A stretch of 64,000 bases of DNA from Absidia repens (GCA_002105175.1 MCGE01000009.1:1736001-1800000); one strand, 5' to 3'; shown: positions 24,233 to 46,300, numbered from the stretch's first letter. Notes: generated from the letters alone by a model not told the origin. Numbers and translations are program-made.

Positions 24233-24742
24233 TCAAATAAAAAACATTGTAGGACGTTTGGTGGTATTGACAGCAGTGTTCTTGGGAGAAGCAGGAGGAG
24301 TATTCAATTTTGGTTCCAATTCAAATACTGGAGGAGGAGATAAGGTCTGGTCCCAGGGAATCATAGTTTTGTTGTTATTGGTATATTGTCGTTGCTGGTG
24401 GTGATGGTTGGGTGGTGAAGACTGTGGTGAAGGAAGAATAAAAGAAGGTATCGGTGATTGACTGAGCGAGGAAGAAGACACCGAAGATGAACTTGACAGC
24501 GTGGGTGAAGATCGAGGAAAGTTTTTCAGTTCAGCATAATCATACCCTAGCAATGGATGGTGGTTCAACGCATCAGCACGAAGACATTCCTCAGAACAGT
24601 AAAGTGAGTTCTATAAAACAAAGAACAGAAACACAGAACAATAAGTCAGACAACTGCTGTTTCCCCTTTTTCTTAAAAAAAAAGAACTTACCGAAAAAGC
24701 ATTGATAGCCTTATCACAATTAGTGCACCAATGATCATCCAT
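24233..24742 (-). CDS. Ecl1-like small zinc protein (life-span regulatory factor family)
   Basis: Two exons (24742-24692 and 24610-24233) give 142 residues. The N-terminus has a CxxC...CxxxC arrangement: WCTNCDKAI, then LYCSEECLRAD, with the intron between the two halves. This matches the short Cys motif of fission yeast Ecl1-family proteins, which extend chronological life span and respond to nutrient stress. The rest is Ser/Pro-rich and probably disordered, ending PTMFFI. The start at 24742 is chosen because the upstream in-frame sequence is a GT-repeat translation. The family match rests on the Cys spacing only. Confidence 0.65.
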
Positions 24743-25347
24743 ATTGTCGTTTCGTGTGTATGTGTGTGTGTATATGAGTGTGAGTGTGAGCACCTTTTTT
24801 CAAGCAAGATAAAGAAAAATAGTATAAAAGAATAATAGTAGTCGTTTTTAAAATACAAAAAGAAGAAAAAAAGAAGACCTGAGAAAAAAAGTGAGTCTTT
24901 TTATACAAAAAAGATAATTGCCGCGCGGAGTTTTTTAAACTCGGGGTCTTGTAAAAATAAATGGGGAAGCGTATCAGACAGGGTAGATATCATTTGCAAT
25001 CGTCCGTGCCCCCTTGATTTCTATACAATCTCAAACACATTGATTGGCTGAGAATGACGAAAAAATTTATCGCTTGCACTGTATTTGTTTCCCCCTCTCT
25101 CCGATGCCCTTCGATTTCCTTTTTGACCACGTGGTGTCCCCTAAGGCTTATCTTACCGCACTCAACCACAGCACACCCGCAACCCATATTGATCATCCCA
25201 TTCTACCCTATTGGCACGCCTTTATTTTTCATTTAGCCCAATTATAAGACAAGACAAACAATAAATAAAAAACAAGACACATACAATAATAACAAAAATA
25301 TCAATCACATCCATTCTTTTTTTATTCATCATGAAAAAAATTTTATT
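24743..25347. other. Intergenic, promoter of the Ecl1-like gene
   Basis: Holds a TGTGTG repeat just upstream of the Ecl1-like start (24755-24790), A-rich stretches, and the 3' flank of the histone chaperone gene with TTTATT near 25320. I see no gene. Confidence 0.55.
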
Positions 25348-27495
<2,148 letters not shown>

Positions 27496-27719
27496 TGGGT
27501 GAATTATGTATGTATGAGTGAGGAAACAAAAAGAAAAAATTAGGATTTCCCCAAATTCGCGCACCAAATTAAAAAAAGAAAAAATGGCAACCAACATTTA
27601 AAGTCCGTTCAAATAAAATCGTTGGCATGAAGGCTGAAGATGTAAAGATCTTTTATTTCAATACAAATACATTGTATAAAGAAGAAGAAAAATAATAGGA
27701 TGGGGGATAAAAACTAAAT

Positions 27720-29620
<1,901 letters not shown>

Positions 29621-31263
29621 ATGGACATTAATACGACGCCCACTGAAATCAACAACAGTAGCAACAGCAACAATAACACCAAGATCAATCACTTGGTGAT
29701 AGATACCAATGCGATTATTAACGGTATGACGTTGAAGGATACCGCCGACTTTTTTTATACTTGTCCTGAAGTCATGGCCGAACTTCGAAGTGCCCACTCT
29801 CGTGAATACTTGACCCGTCTTCCTTTTGAAATCAAGATAGAAAATCCTACCGAAGAATCTTTGAAAGCAGGTAAGATACAACAAACCCCCTCTCCCTCTG
29901 CTCTCTCCCGTATTATACAATACGTTCTTTTACTGATTGGTCATCTGTCTCTCTTATTTAGTCATCAACTTTTCAAAGAAGACTGGTGATTACTCTTCTC
30001 TCTCTATGCCAGATCTTCGGGTGATCGCTTTGGCTCATAGTATAGAAGCTCGGCGAAATGGATTGGACAATATTCGTACAGAACCTTTAAAGGTAAGTGG
30101 TCCGAATTATATATAGATAGTAGATAAATGGGTATACTCACTCCAAAGAAAAAACATCTTCTATCTTATATAGACTCGACCCACTGGAACACTTGCCAGC
30201 GCACCTCCTCCAAAGAACAAAATTAAGGTCAAGACAATCGAAGTAGATGATGATGGATGGGAAGTAGTGGCACCTACAAACAAGGGAACAAAGAAATCGA
30301 ACAAACCCACAAAGAAGACTAAGGCTACAGCAGTATCAACGGAGACTCCCAGTGCAGCGGCAGAGACAACCGACGACACCACCAACACTTCATCGGTTAC
30401 TGAAACTCAACAAGAAACCACACAACAACCAGAGGTGAAAGAACAAGATGTGGAAGTACATACCTTGGAAGAAAAATTATCAGATATTGTTATCGAAGAA
30501 GTGGAACCTGGGATGGAATTCGAAGGTGATGATGGTGAATGGATTACGCCTGAAAATGTCGACGAATTCAATGCCTTGAAACTGGGGGTGACTCCTGCTG
30601 AATTCCGACGCATGAATGTCATGGATGTTGCATGTATGACCAGTGATTTTGCTATGCAGGTAAAAAAAAAAAAAGGGAGGGGGGCGGTGAGGGTGGGCAT
30701 GGATGACGAGCCAATAGATCAGCTCATTTTTATTTTTATTTTTTATTTTTTATTTATAGAACGTCTTGTTACAAATGAACCTCAATCTTGTATCTACGGG
30801 TGGTCATCGTATTTCCAAAATCAAGAACTGGGTGCTTCGATGTCATGCCTGTTTTACCGTGACGGGAGATGTTGAAAAGAAATTCTGTCCCAAATGTGGT
30901 AGCGCCACGTTGATGCGTGTGTCATGTACAACCAACAGCAAAGGGGAAACCAGATACCATCTTGTCAAGTCCTTCCAATACCGCCTTCGTGGCACCAAAT
31001 ACGACATCCCCAACCCCAAAGGTGGACGCAAGGCCAACAATATTGTTTTACGTGAAGATCAACGCGAATATGTCAAGGCGCAAGAAACCAAATCCAAGAA
31101 GAAAATCGTCGATCTGTTTGATCCTGACTTTGTGCCTCTTTACAGCAATATGGAAACCAAGACCATGAATAACAATATGTTTGGTACGGATGTGATTGGA
31201 TTTGGACGCAGAAACCCCAACCAAGGCAGAAAACGAACTGGCAAAGGAAAGAAACGATCTTAA
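29621..31263 (+). CDS. NOB1: 20S pre-rRNA endonuclease NOB1
   Basis: Nob1 cuts 20S pre-rRNA at site D to make mature 18S rRNA in late 40S assembly. Four exons (29621-29870, 29962-30092, 30174-30659, 30760-31263) give 456 residues. The PIN domain begins HLVIDTNAII with the catalytic Asp at residue 28, and continues with PDLRVIALAHSIEA in exon 2. A Lys/Thr/Glu-rich linker follows. The zinc ribbon CHACF (C317, C320) ... FCPKCG (C332, C335) comes next, then the conserved NPKGGRKANNIVLREDQ and GFGRRNPNQGRKRTGKG tail. The spacing and order are those of the family. AATAAA is at 31444. Confidence 0.96.
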
Positions 31264-32009
31264 AAAAAATAGGTGGTTTGTTTGTGTTTTGTAGATTTAT
31301 TATTATTATTATATATATATTTATCCATTGTGTAGTTTAGACAATCTCCCCTTCATTTTTTTTTTTATATTGATTATTTATTTATCCCTTCATTCTCTTT
31401 AGCATTCTTTTTTCACTACTTTGTTATCATATTGTCTTTATCAAATAAACATTCTGACGCTTTTGGAACCAAAATGTTAGTGTACTACTTAATGGACAGA
31501 GAGAGGGGGAGGGAGGAGAGGCGGGTGAGGAATAAGCTGTTACGGTTATTGTGCGGAACGGATTTTTCTATCAAATTGTGTTTGTGTTGGTTTGACTTGG
31601 ATTTACAGTATATAAAGAGCTGTGGTTTTTTTATTTAGAGTAAACATAACGTAATATAAACTGAAAAAACAACTCTACAGTGCATGAGGAACTATTCTAC
31701 GTGAAGATGGGGGGGAGGTAAATTATCCTACAGTGAAGGGATGAGGTATTGTACTGTGTGGTGCGTGGTAAACTATTCCACAGTGTAAGGACAGTACAAT
31801 GGCATTGTGACAATTGCGTCATAAGAAGTGAACCACCAATGCTGTTGATTTTTAATGGTGGCGTTTTTTATTTTATTTTGTTCATGAGACGAAAACAACC
31901 ATATAAATGATGTTGTGTGGTCTTGATTGTTGTAAAAAAAAAGGATAATTCCTTTTCTGTATCGATCAAAAAATTCGACCAGAGAAAATATTTCAAATTC
32001 CGACTCCAT
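31264..32009. other. Intergenic, NOB1 3' flank
   Basis: Contains the NOB1 poly(A) signal (31444) and a degenerate direct repeat around 31715-31795 (two units ending ...AAATTATCCTACAGTGAAGG and ...AAACTATTCCACAGTGTAAGG). I see no gene. Confidence 0.55.
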
Positions 32010-32664
32010 GATTTTCTCTTTTGGTCCCGTCTTTCTTTTCCATTCTTCTTTTTTCTCTTCGCCATTCAACTTCTATGGAATTTTAGCGATCTTAGAATAG
32101 TGTTAGGATTAGTTTAGAAGGGATTTCAGATCAGAGATTACAAGGTACAAGGGGAACCCTTTCATTTTGGATCTAGGATCTGGGGACACTATATTTATTA
32201 GCTGGCGGTTTGGAATCATCATTAGCTTAGTGTAGTGTCAGTTTGTCATAGAATGTATCTACATCTGAATAAAATATGTTTCTCTTTATTTGCTCTAATG
32301 AAAAATGTCCCATTGGTCTCTCTCATGTCTTGTAAAATAGATCCTCTTTTTTTTTTTTTTTTTTTTTTACCATCGTCATCCCTTTACATTAGCGTCGACC
32401 ATTATATAGTGAGGGAAGTCGTTAGCGTGGCTACTTTGTGAGTGTCATATCATACCTACTTTTTAACTCGTCCATAATGCCCACTTTTTCCTCGGAGTCC
32501 CCAACCCCAGCCCCCGAGACTAGTTTACAATTCTAGCTTACTTAATATGAGATGTGGCTCTATTCACGCTCTACCATTCATATTATCAGTCAGCCAAGTT
32601 GGCTCCACCTCTTCGTAGCTTTCCTTCTAAATACTATGACCTCTGGACATAGTGTATATATCCA
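32010..32664 (+). repeat. Dispersed repeat, copy B (internally shortened)
   Basis: Plus-strand copy of the repeat described at 9531-10530. It carries the pyrimidine tract (about 32010-32070), GGGGAACCCTTTCATTTTGG, ATTAGCTTAGTG and TACATCTGAATAAAATAT (32260-32277). Then come CCATTGGTCTCTCTCATGTC, TTTGTGAGTGTC (32435-32446), CTCTACCATTCATAT and a TATATCC end. Between the CTCTCTCATGTC and GTGAGTGTC blocks it is about 250 bp shorter than copies A and C, so it looks internally deleted. A long T run sits at the deletion point. Confidence 0.72.
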
Positions 32665-33542
32665 TTTTCATTATTTTCATTCCGTACGGCATAATAACCG
32701 ACCCCCCCCCCACATACACACACACATGAAATTCCAAACAAAGCCATTGGAGCGCCAAGAATGTGCCCACTAAAACGCGAAATGGTGGAGGTAAACCCCA
32801 AACAATCAGCCACTAAATCGCAATTAAATGGCGGGCACACCTAATCCCATCGACCCCACCTCACTTGCTTCAGCGTTGAGATCTCAGAAACTTTTTTGAA
32901 TTTGGAGGTATGAAGTAGGAGTGTCTCGCGGGCAACGAAATGGTCAATCTGCTAGTCAACCATCCAGCATATTATGCAAAGTCACTGCACACCGCGTTAA
33001 AAACGTTTATGCGTTGGAAATATTTTCCTGATATTTTTCAACCTCTGAAGATAGAGAAGGACCTCACTCAACATACAAGGAGTTATCTGTGCTTATAGAC
33101 CAGAGTTGAACATCATTGGTTTGCTTTCGTGTATAGAAAAGCATATAAAAATTAGAACTGTGTGGCTTTTTAAGTGGTTTCAATACGATTACTCGTTGAT
33201 CACTGCAAATGGAGAAGGGCTCCTTTGCTTGATACGCATGTTTCCTTTTTTTCATGGAATCCGAATTTAATCTCCGGTCTTTTTTTTTTTTTTTCTGTGG
33301 TGACATTTGGCGCCCATTTTTCTTTCCACTTTTTTTTTTTATTGTTTTATTTATTTATTTATTTTATTCTTATCGTCGATTTTCTTTTATCTATTCTATC
33401 TTATATATACTTATCTATTATATACGTATTTTTTATATCTCACCCTTAATACTCTTAATTACCCGCTTGGTTTTCACTCAACCCAAAAAGTCTCGATTTT
33501 GTTTTGATTCCAAACGAGAATGACCCTAGTTGCTTATCAACC
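32665..33542. other. Intergenic, promoter of the SMG6-like gene
   Basis: Contains a C run (32702-32710), a GT/CA-rich patch and a T/A-rich stretch (33270-33450) before the start at 33543. No gene seen. Confidence 0.55.
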
Positions 33543-36290
33543 ATGCAGACCTCACATCAATCCCGTCCTCCAAACGACATAACCGACAAAGAAGAACAAC
33601 AAATGCAACAGCAATTACCGCACACCCAGGAATCACAGAAAAGACGTCGCCGAAGAAGAAGACCACGAAATCGAACCAAAGCAGCAAACAAACACCAGCC
33701 CAAAGAATCTTCTCCCACTTTTGCCCCATCTCTATCACAAGAAACTCGTTATGACCTAAAAGATTTGACAAGGTAAAGAAAAAGAAGGTCATTTTGTTTT
33801 GGAGACAAAGCATACTGAACGAAACTTTAGGGAAGCATCTGCGTTAGAAAAACAGCTGAATGAACTCCAAACGCAGTTAAACATTAACCTCGCCAATATC
33901 CCAAAGGACCAAGGACGACGAATCAATGCTATTGCTCGTGAACAAGTGACAGCCACAGAAGATGAAATGGATTATGTCAGGAAAAGGTAAGGATTAAGTA
34001 AAAAAATGATTCTTTTTGGTGTTGGGCAGCGAATCATCACCTCACTTTTGTTTTTTGTTTTTTAAGGCTCAAGACGGTGTATCAGCAAATTCTCAACTGT
34101 GATCTATTGTATGCTTCCTCTCAACATGTTGAAGACAGGCTCTGGCGGTATATCTTTTATCCGCCTATTGAAGAAACCCGCAGTCGCTTACGCAAGGTAA
34201 ACAAAACTTGGGTAGCATGACTTACACAAATAGATGACAGGAATTGATTTGTTTTGAATTTTAGCTCCAGTCAAGTGATCCATCAACAGTCTGGCAAAAC
34301 CTTATAACAACATATCATCAATACATCGATTCAAGCTTCAAGTTTTACCGAGATCTCAACCACAATATCAAAACAGTATACCACGTTGATACGAAAACTA
34401 TTGGTATTGGTAAGTCTTTTTTCTTATAACTCAAATAATTTATAGAATATAATTAAATTATATATCGCATATAGATGTTTTTCGGCACCAGGTGATGGCC
34501 TCTGCTATAACTGACGAAGACAAAGTGGCTATTCTACTGCAATCCAATTATATTTGTATGGGTGATCTGGCTCGATACCGTGCTTCTTTCCCTTCGACTG
34601 GCAAGGCTTCGCCAAAGGACGACAACAACAATTCACTTTCTTCAACAGCAAATGCATGGAAAATCTCCAAAACGTGTTATCAAAAAGCAGTAGATGTATA
34701 CAGATCAAGTGGCAAACCTTATTCCCAATTGGCTCTTGTATCTGCTTCCACTGGTAGTGTCATTGATGTAGTTTGGTACTATTCTATGAGGTATTAAAAA
34801 AAACGACCCCCCCCCTCATCAAAAATCTCTATGTTTATTGAATGATTCTCTTTTCTGTATTTGTTAGTTTGGCCATGAAGCAACCATCTAGTCTTGGTTT
34901 CGCTAATTTGAAATCGTTTTACTCCAAAGTACGATTCACCTTCTCAAAGCCCTTGCCCACTGATTCATCTGGTTTGGCAGATCAAATGAAAGCTTCTGAT
35001 TGTATATCTCATTTTGTAGAATCTTTTCTGCAAATGCATCACGCTATTGTCTTCCAAAAAAATGATAGGTAAGACACATCTAGGTGAAGTTGTGACACCT
35101 TGCTGTTATATATGTGGTGATCTGTATACTAAACTGATACTCATTCCTTTCAATACATTAGCTTTCCTCCAATATCTCATGGGCTGGGCTTGGCAATGAC
35201 TCAAACCATTACTGCGCTTATGACCGAGTCTGGCTTGGACTTAACACTGATGAAAAATGTCTCTTCAATTTTCCATATTGTCCGATCTACCTTGACGAGA
35301 ACAATCACTATTTTATTGGTATCCGTATGGTATATGGGCGAATTCATGAAGGCGAAAGGTAGGTTTTCTTTTTTTTTAATCCATTCTTTATGGTTAATCC
35401 GATCTGTTTACTAATTATTTATTTTATACTATAGCGAATGCTTCTCATCAATCCGAATTACAACATTTGCAAATGTTATTATTGGACTATGGATTTGACG
35501 TATTGACCAACTTGTTCAAGACAACAAATTCGATACTGGAGCAGCTGAATAGGGATACAACACATGATGGATCAGAGTCAATACCTTCCTTATCTGCAAT
35601 GGTGGACAATACTATACTCCCTGGTTTATCTATTTGGTGCGCCTATCTTTATACAAACATGGATGTTATTGCCCAATATTGTCACGGTGCTGATGGTCGA
35701 CACACTATGCCCTTGAATGGGAAATCAAAAGATGCTACCAAACGTTCATTGGTTAGGGTAAAGTCTAGAACTCCACGAACATATCTAGCATTTTAACCGC
35801 TGGTGATTTACTGACTTTTTTTCTTCTTCTTCCACTTCCATAGTCTATTCAAACGTTTTGCTCCTGTCTGATCGGTCATCCATCTTTTCCCTTACCTGTG
35901 AACAATGTCCTACCAAGCTCCTATCCATTGTCTGAAGACGTCTTGCTTCTTGGTCTTGTGCCTCTACGCTCTTTCCATTCAAGTGTCGACTTTTTCAAGG
36001 AAACCGCCTATGAAGTGGACGAACAAACTACTGCTGACGCTAGACAACAGGTCCGATGGTGTCGTGCTCGTGAATTTATCAGAAAAATAGCTGAATCTCA
36101 GGTAAATAGCTCGATCGATTAAATTTTCTTTGGATTTTGTAGGAATTCCATACTTACTCATTTTTTAACAAATCTTGTAGTCCTTCAACTTTGTGCAATA
36201 CAACCAAGCTGAACAAAACTACTCCGTGATCGATGAAAATGCCAAGGTAAAATAAATGACATGATATTATCATTACAACTTACTTACCTT

Positions 36291-36321
<31 letters not shown>

Positions 36322-37579
36322 ATTATTTATTTTTTTGGAATTACCATAGCGCCAACAACAAAGTAGATTTATGAAAGCCTTAGCTACTCAACGTTTGATG
36401 GAACAGGTGTCGTCTCTGGAAAAGAATGTCAACAAGATGAATGTCTCGCCCAAAAAAGCGGGTGAAAAATCTAGCAGCAAACCAGAAAACATGGCTGCTG
36501 AACAAGTGGATGTGTATGTAGTGATCGTGGATGTCACTGCCTTTCTTGATGGATTGGCCAAGGTCAAGAAATGGGCAAACCAAACGCTTAATGTGCGCCG
36601 CAGAGTACAATCCAGCATTCTTCAAGTGGTTGTGCCGTTGGATGTGATTGATGTATTGGACTTGTACAAAAAAGGGGACTCACATATGAATTTACAAGCA
36701 CGTGAATCTATTCGCTATTTGGATCACCAATTGACTCTGGCCGCCAACAACAAAGAACAACATACTACTGACGACAGCAACACCAAAAAAACACCTGCGC
36801 GGTCCTTCTTACGAACTCAAAAAGTGGATGAAAACTTGGGAGATTGGGATCAGGCGTCGTCTTTCTGGATCGACGATGACAAAAATGCGCACAAAGATGA
36901 CGCAGACCACCATAGAGATGATAACGATGATGCACACAATGACAACAACAATGAAGAAATGGACGCGATGGATAACCAAACAGCATTGACGGACTCGGAT
37001 GATGTTGATGATGCCTCTATCAGCTCGGGTGATGATTTATTCAAATCGCATGGTCGAAGACGTGGTCGGCGCTTTATGCAGGATGACGACGACGAGCAAA
37101 GTGATTCTAATTCGGATACGGACGACACCGCTACGGATGATGATTATTCTACTGAGGAAGATGACGACAATTATAGTGAAAGTGGTGATGATGACGACGA
37201 GGACGACAACGACGATGTTAGTGATTTGGATGAAGTTCAGAAAGAGGATGTTAACGATGACGACAATGAGGATGATTATCAAGAACTCTCATACACGGAT
37301 GTCCCAAAGACTTACCGACCTATTCTCAATTGTATGCTTCACTTTTATCAACAACAACAAAAATCAACAAGTACGATCAGCGCAACAACATCGGCAGGTG
37401 ACCAAGTGGAGCATCTCGTTTTGGTGACCAATGATGAAGATTTGACCGCTTGGGCTGAACGGTTTGGTGATCCTTCCTCTGGTAAATCACTCGCTGTGTA
37501 TACTGTGCATGAATGGGACCGGATTTTGAATACCAGAACCTTTGAAAGAAAAACGAACACATCTAGACGCCCCAAATGA
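33543..37579 (+). CDS. EST1/SMG5-7 family protein with C-terminal PIN domain (SMG6/EST1-like)
   Basis: This family acts in nonsense-mediated mRNA decay and telomere maintenance. Eleven exons (33543-33772, 33831-33986, 34067-34196, 34265-34409, 34475-34790, 34868-35068, 35162-35358, 35435-35757, 35844-36101, 36181-36246, 36350-37579) give 1083 residues. A basic N-terminus (KRRRRRRRPRNR) is followed by a 14-3-3-like/TPR region: VEDRLWRYIFYPPIE, KAVDVYRSSGKPYSQLALV, VIDVVWYYSMSLAMKQPS. An Est1-type middle region and the short RQQQSRFMKALA segment lead to a PIN domain starting YVVIVDVTAFLDGLAKVKKW. An acidic insert of roughly 150-200 residues splits the PIN domain, which resumes at PILNCMLHF and LVTNDEDLTAWAERFG. 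The usual second acidic residue before PILNC appears replaced. Confidence 0.88.
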
Positions 37580-38379
37580 TCTCTCGCGTCTTGGTAGTTT
37601 AGTAGTAGTTTAGATTATTATCATTATTGATATTATATTTTTATGAATAAAGAATGTTCCCTCTCGCCTTTCTTTATAGATTCATCTTGGTATCTCAGTA
37701 GTTTAGATTATTGTTATCACTTCTGTTTATGAATAAAGAATGTATTTTCTCCCTTTCTATATACCAATATCTGACTTCCTACGTATTACTGTGTAAAATA
37801 AAATAAAAAAAGGTTACCTAATACAGTTGTCAAAATGAATGGTCATGTCAACAATCTGCCCGACTTATTGATACGAACGGATTCCGTACTGTACCATGAC
37901 CAATTTCATTCATACACTCACACATATGTATAACATATTCACAAGACGGTATCTTTCCACGTACACCCAGATATATCGTTACAGTAACAAACACCATGAT
38001 ACTCATCACCACCACTTTCTATCACTCACCATTCATCAACACATCACCGGTACCAGGATCACCGTCAGTCTGTGCTCATCTTCATCACACCACATTATAT
38101 GATAAATCATCAGCATAAATACACAAATATGAACGCAAATCATCGTCATCTTTATTGTTTTAAATATCAGTCTAAAAACAAATCGCAATACGCATTTGAA
38201 GAGCTATATATATATGATGTATAATAATAAACTAAAGGGACAGTAAAAATTAATGAAATAGAATCAAACCAGGAAAAGGGATTGAAGAAAAAGAATGAGC
38301 AATGGCGTAGGGGTGGTGTGCGAGGGTAGAAGGTATCAAAGTATATCAATGAAGAGGAGGAGCGGGAAATGGGAGTTTA
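37580..38379. other. Convergent 3' region with a duplicated poly(A) signal
   Basis: Two copies of a segment with AGTAGTTTAGATTATT..TTTATGAATAAAGAATG lie about 86 bp apart, with AATAAA at 37646-37651 and 37732-37737. This is an imperfect tandem duplication of the SMG6-like gene's 3' processing region. A TTTATT at 38151-38156 serves the minus-strand UBP12 gene. No coding exon is seen. Confidence 0.6.
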
Positions 38380-42866
<4,487 letters not shown>

Positions 42867-43336
42867 AGCTACAGATCGTTGTCGTTTGGAAGGTGATTCT
42901 GATCCTCTGCTACTTCTTTTTACTATTTCTTCAACCTTGTCTTGAATTTTGACGGTGTAAAATGGAAGAAAATGGAAAGAGAAAGAAAAGGACTTGCAAA
43001 AAAAAAGAAAAAAAAAAAAAAAGAGAGAGCACACAAAGTTGGGTGGGCACGTTATCGCGCTTTAAATTTTCACTGTCACGGTCTATTTTTGGAACCAAGT
43101 GAAAAAAGACTCCCCTCCCATCCGTTTTTGTCATGCAGCTCTCTCTTTCCCTTTTGTTATCGTTTTATCCTCACAACTCTGAAATCACAAGGTAAATACT
43201 TGAAAAAAAAATCTACACAACGTTAAAAGTTTAGTTTACACATCATACACCGTTTTATTCTTGATTCACTGTTTTAGTTACTGCTTTCCTTGCTCAACTG
43301 GACCTGGAACAACTAAAGGAACGCTTCATTTGAAAC
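42867..43336. promoter_or_regulatory. Shared bidirectional promoter, UBP12 / UFD4
   Basis: A deubiquitinase and a ubiquitin ligase are transcribed away from each other from a 470-bp gap. The gap holds a long A/G run (about 42993-43030, pyrimidine-rich on the UBP12 sense strand) and no other gene. Part of the left side may be 5' coding sequence of UBP12. Confidence 0.6.
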
Positions 43337-46300
43337 ATGACTCGTGCTGGAAAAGAAAGGTAAAACAAACTTGATTTGCTTTATTTATGAATTTGTTTGT
43401 GGATTTATCTAAGCTTACTCCCTTTTTACTTCCAAGTAGACAAGAGCAACTCGACCATTCCGCAGAAGCAACTTCAGACTCAGTTGATGTTGGCAGTTCC
43501 TCCTCTCGACCGCCACTTGGAAAGCGAAAAGCTACTACCCCGTCTCAAGAAAAAGTGGGAAAACGACGACAACTCAGCAATGAAAATACAACAGTAAGAG
43601 CGACCTCTTCCAAGGGAAAAGCGAAAGCTAAAAAGCAAGCACCCGAAACGTAAGTAATATCAATCTTTTTGGAACATAGCTATAATATGACTAATCGCTC
43701 CTTATTTATAAATCATTCCGCTAGAACAAATACTACACCTGACGTAATGGATGTTGACAACTCTGGTGACACCAATAACTCAGTAGAAGCAACCCAGAAT
43801 GAACAAGTTGATGAAACCGACAGCTGTGATACTTTGAAGGGCGCGCTTACTGTCATGGATGGCAGCTTGGCAGTAAAGGATGATGGTGGCACTGGTGATC
43901 AAAACAAAGTCAATTCTGAATGGACCAACCCTTCCGACACTAATGATGGCAATAGCAACAACAATCTTGATCAATTTGAAGGTTTGAACCAAGTTGATGA
44001 CATGATTATGGACTCCAGTGACGATGGTCTTGGTGATCACTTTACTCGTTTGGCAGATGAACATCACGGTGACAACGATGAATACGAACACATTGAAGAT
44101 GATGGAGAATTTGGCATGTATAATCCATTTGGTGGTATGCAAGGTGAAATGTCTGGACAGCGATTCATGAAGATACTGGAAAACCTGAAAAGCAATGATC
44201 AAACGCAACAACTCAACACACTTCAAAACTTGGCAGAAGCGTTATCCATTAGTTCTGAAGACCATTTGGCTGGCTACTTCCCGTGTGACTCTTTTGCTCG
44301 CGAACTCGTCAAAATTATGAAGGGCTCTGCGGAACCAGTTGAAGACAATAGCTGTGACTTTACGGTAAATGGTGAATTTGGTGGCGGAAATCCGGAGCTT
44401 ATGGTACTGGCCTGTAGGTGCATATCAAATTTGATGGATGTTCTTCCTACTGCTGCTCCACATATGGTCAACCATGGTGTCATTCGTGTACTCTGCGATA
44501 AACTAAGGTCCATCCAATATATTGATATTGCTGAACAAGCTCTTGAGGTAATGACCACCCGCCCCCTCCAACAAAAAAAAAAGAAAAAAAATCAATGGCA
44601 ACCACTCACATTGCTGCTAATCTTCTATTTAGGCATTGAAAGAAATTGCTAGTCAAGCTCCTTTGGCGGTCATTCAAAACGATGGATTAGGCGCGACATT
44701 CATGTATTTTGACTTTTTCAACATTTATTCTCAGCGGACAGCATTACAGATTGCAACTCACTGCATGCGATTCATCAATACGGACTCTTACCAGCAATTG
44801 GTGGAAGTTTTACCCTCACTCACAAATACATTAGCCAGCACGGATCGTACAATTGTTGAACTTACATGTCTTTGTTGGGCAAGATTATCAGAAAATTACA
44901 TGTCATCTCGCACGGAATTTGAAAAGGTGATATCAATGGATATTCTCAATACTATTGTCGGTCTTCTTCCGGTGTCTGGAAATACAGTTGCTGTTCGCTC
45001 AAGCGCCTTCAATGATATTTTGCGTGTCCTCCGTACGGTAGCGAAATCATCGCCAACCCTTGGGTACCAATTACTGCAAGTGGATATTATTGGATATTTT
45101 TATCTAGTTCTCACTGGTGCTACCGATATACCCTCTTCACCAACTTCCTTGATCTCATTGGACAACACCTGGAACGACTCTATATACACTATCTTGAATA
45201 TCATCATTGATTTGCTTCCTCCTCTTCCAAAAAGTAAACTATCCCTTCCTTCGCCAACCAATTACTTTGTTTTTCGATTTTTACTTACCATTGGGTTTTA
45301 CTGCTTTTATTTTCTCTAGATCAAGAATTCAATTGGAATCGTTTCAAAGGGATGGAACCTATTGCATTACGAACAAGGTCGCGCACAACATGCCAGTTGG
45401 ATACGACATCATCATCGGCTTCTGAATCAACAACAATGACATCATCATCATCATTACCAACATCACCATCATCATCATCATCATCATCACCATCGTCTAC
45501 TGCTGGGACAAAAATACCTGCAACACTTGATCCTGATCCTCGAACTGAACTCCTTGAAAACAATCCGCAACTTCTACAACGCATCGGAGTAATTCTCTTC
45601 CCTTTGCTTCTGGAAATATACTCCTCCACAGTGAATTTGACCATCCGCCAGTTGGTGACACATACCTTGGTCAAGCTGGTCTTCTTCACGAATTGTGATA
45701 CTTTGAAATTGGTTCTACAAGATATTCCTCTTTCCGGGTTTTTGGCTGGCCTATTAGCACACCAAGAGCACTCTGCCTTTGTGATTGATGCGCTCTTCCA
45801 GGCTGAATTTTTACTCAAAAAGCTCCCTGATGTTTACTCTACCTTATTCCGACGTGAAGGTGTCTACTACGAAACCAAGACTCTGGCAAACAAAAACATT
45901 GTCGAAGACGCTGATTCTCCGGGTGGGAAGAAAACGTCGGCGGAAAAAATAAAAAGTGCTCCGGTACAAGGCAATTTACCACCAACTACGAGGACAAACA
46001 GGAAATCTGGACAATCTGAACTCATCAAGCGGCCATCAACATATTCTCTCAATGAACTCTCTTCCATATCAAATATGACTATTACTACAGCAGAATCTTC
46101 GTCCCATCATCATCAAATTATGCGATCGGGCATTAGTCAAAAAATGGATACATTGTTGAAAAATCGACTCCTCATGGGTAGAACACAACATCATCACCAA
46201 GGATCGACTTCCGAAAGTGGTAAATCTGGTATTGGACACGGCTTACTCCGACGATTTATTATTCAACTAGCTCGAAATCATATGAAGGACTACGCTGCTG

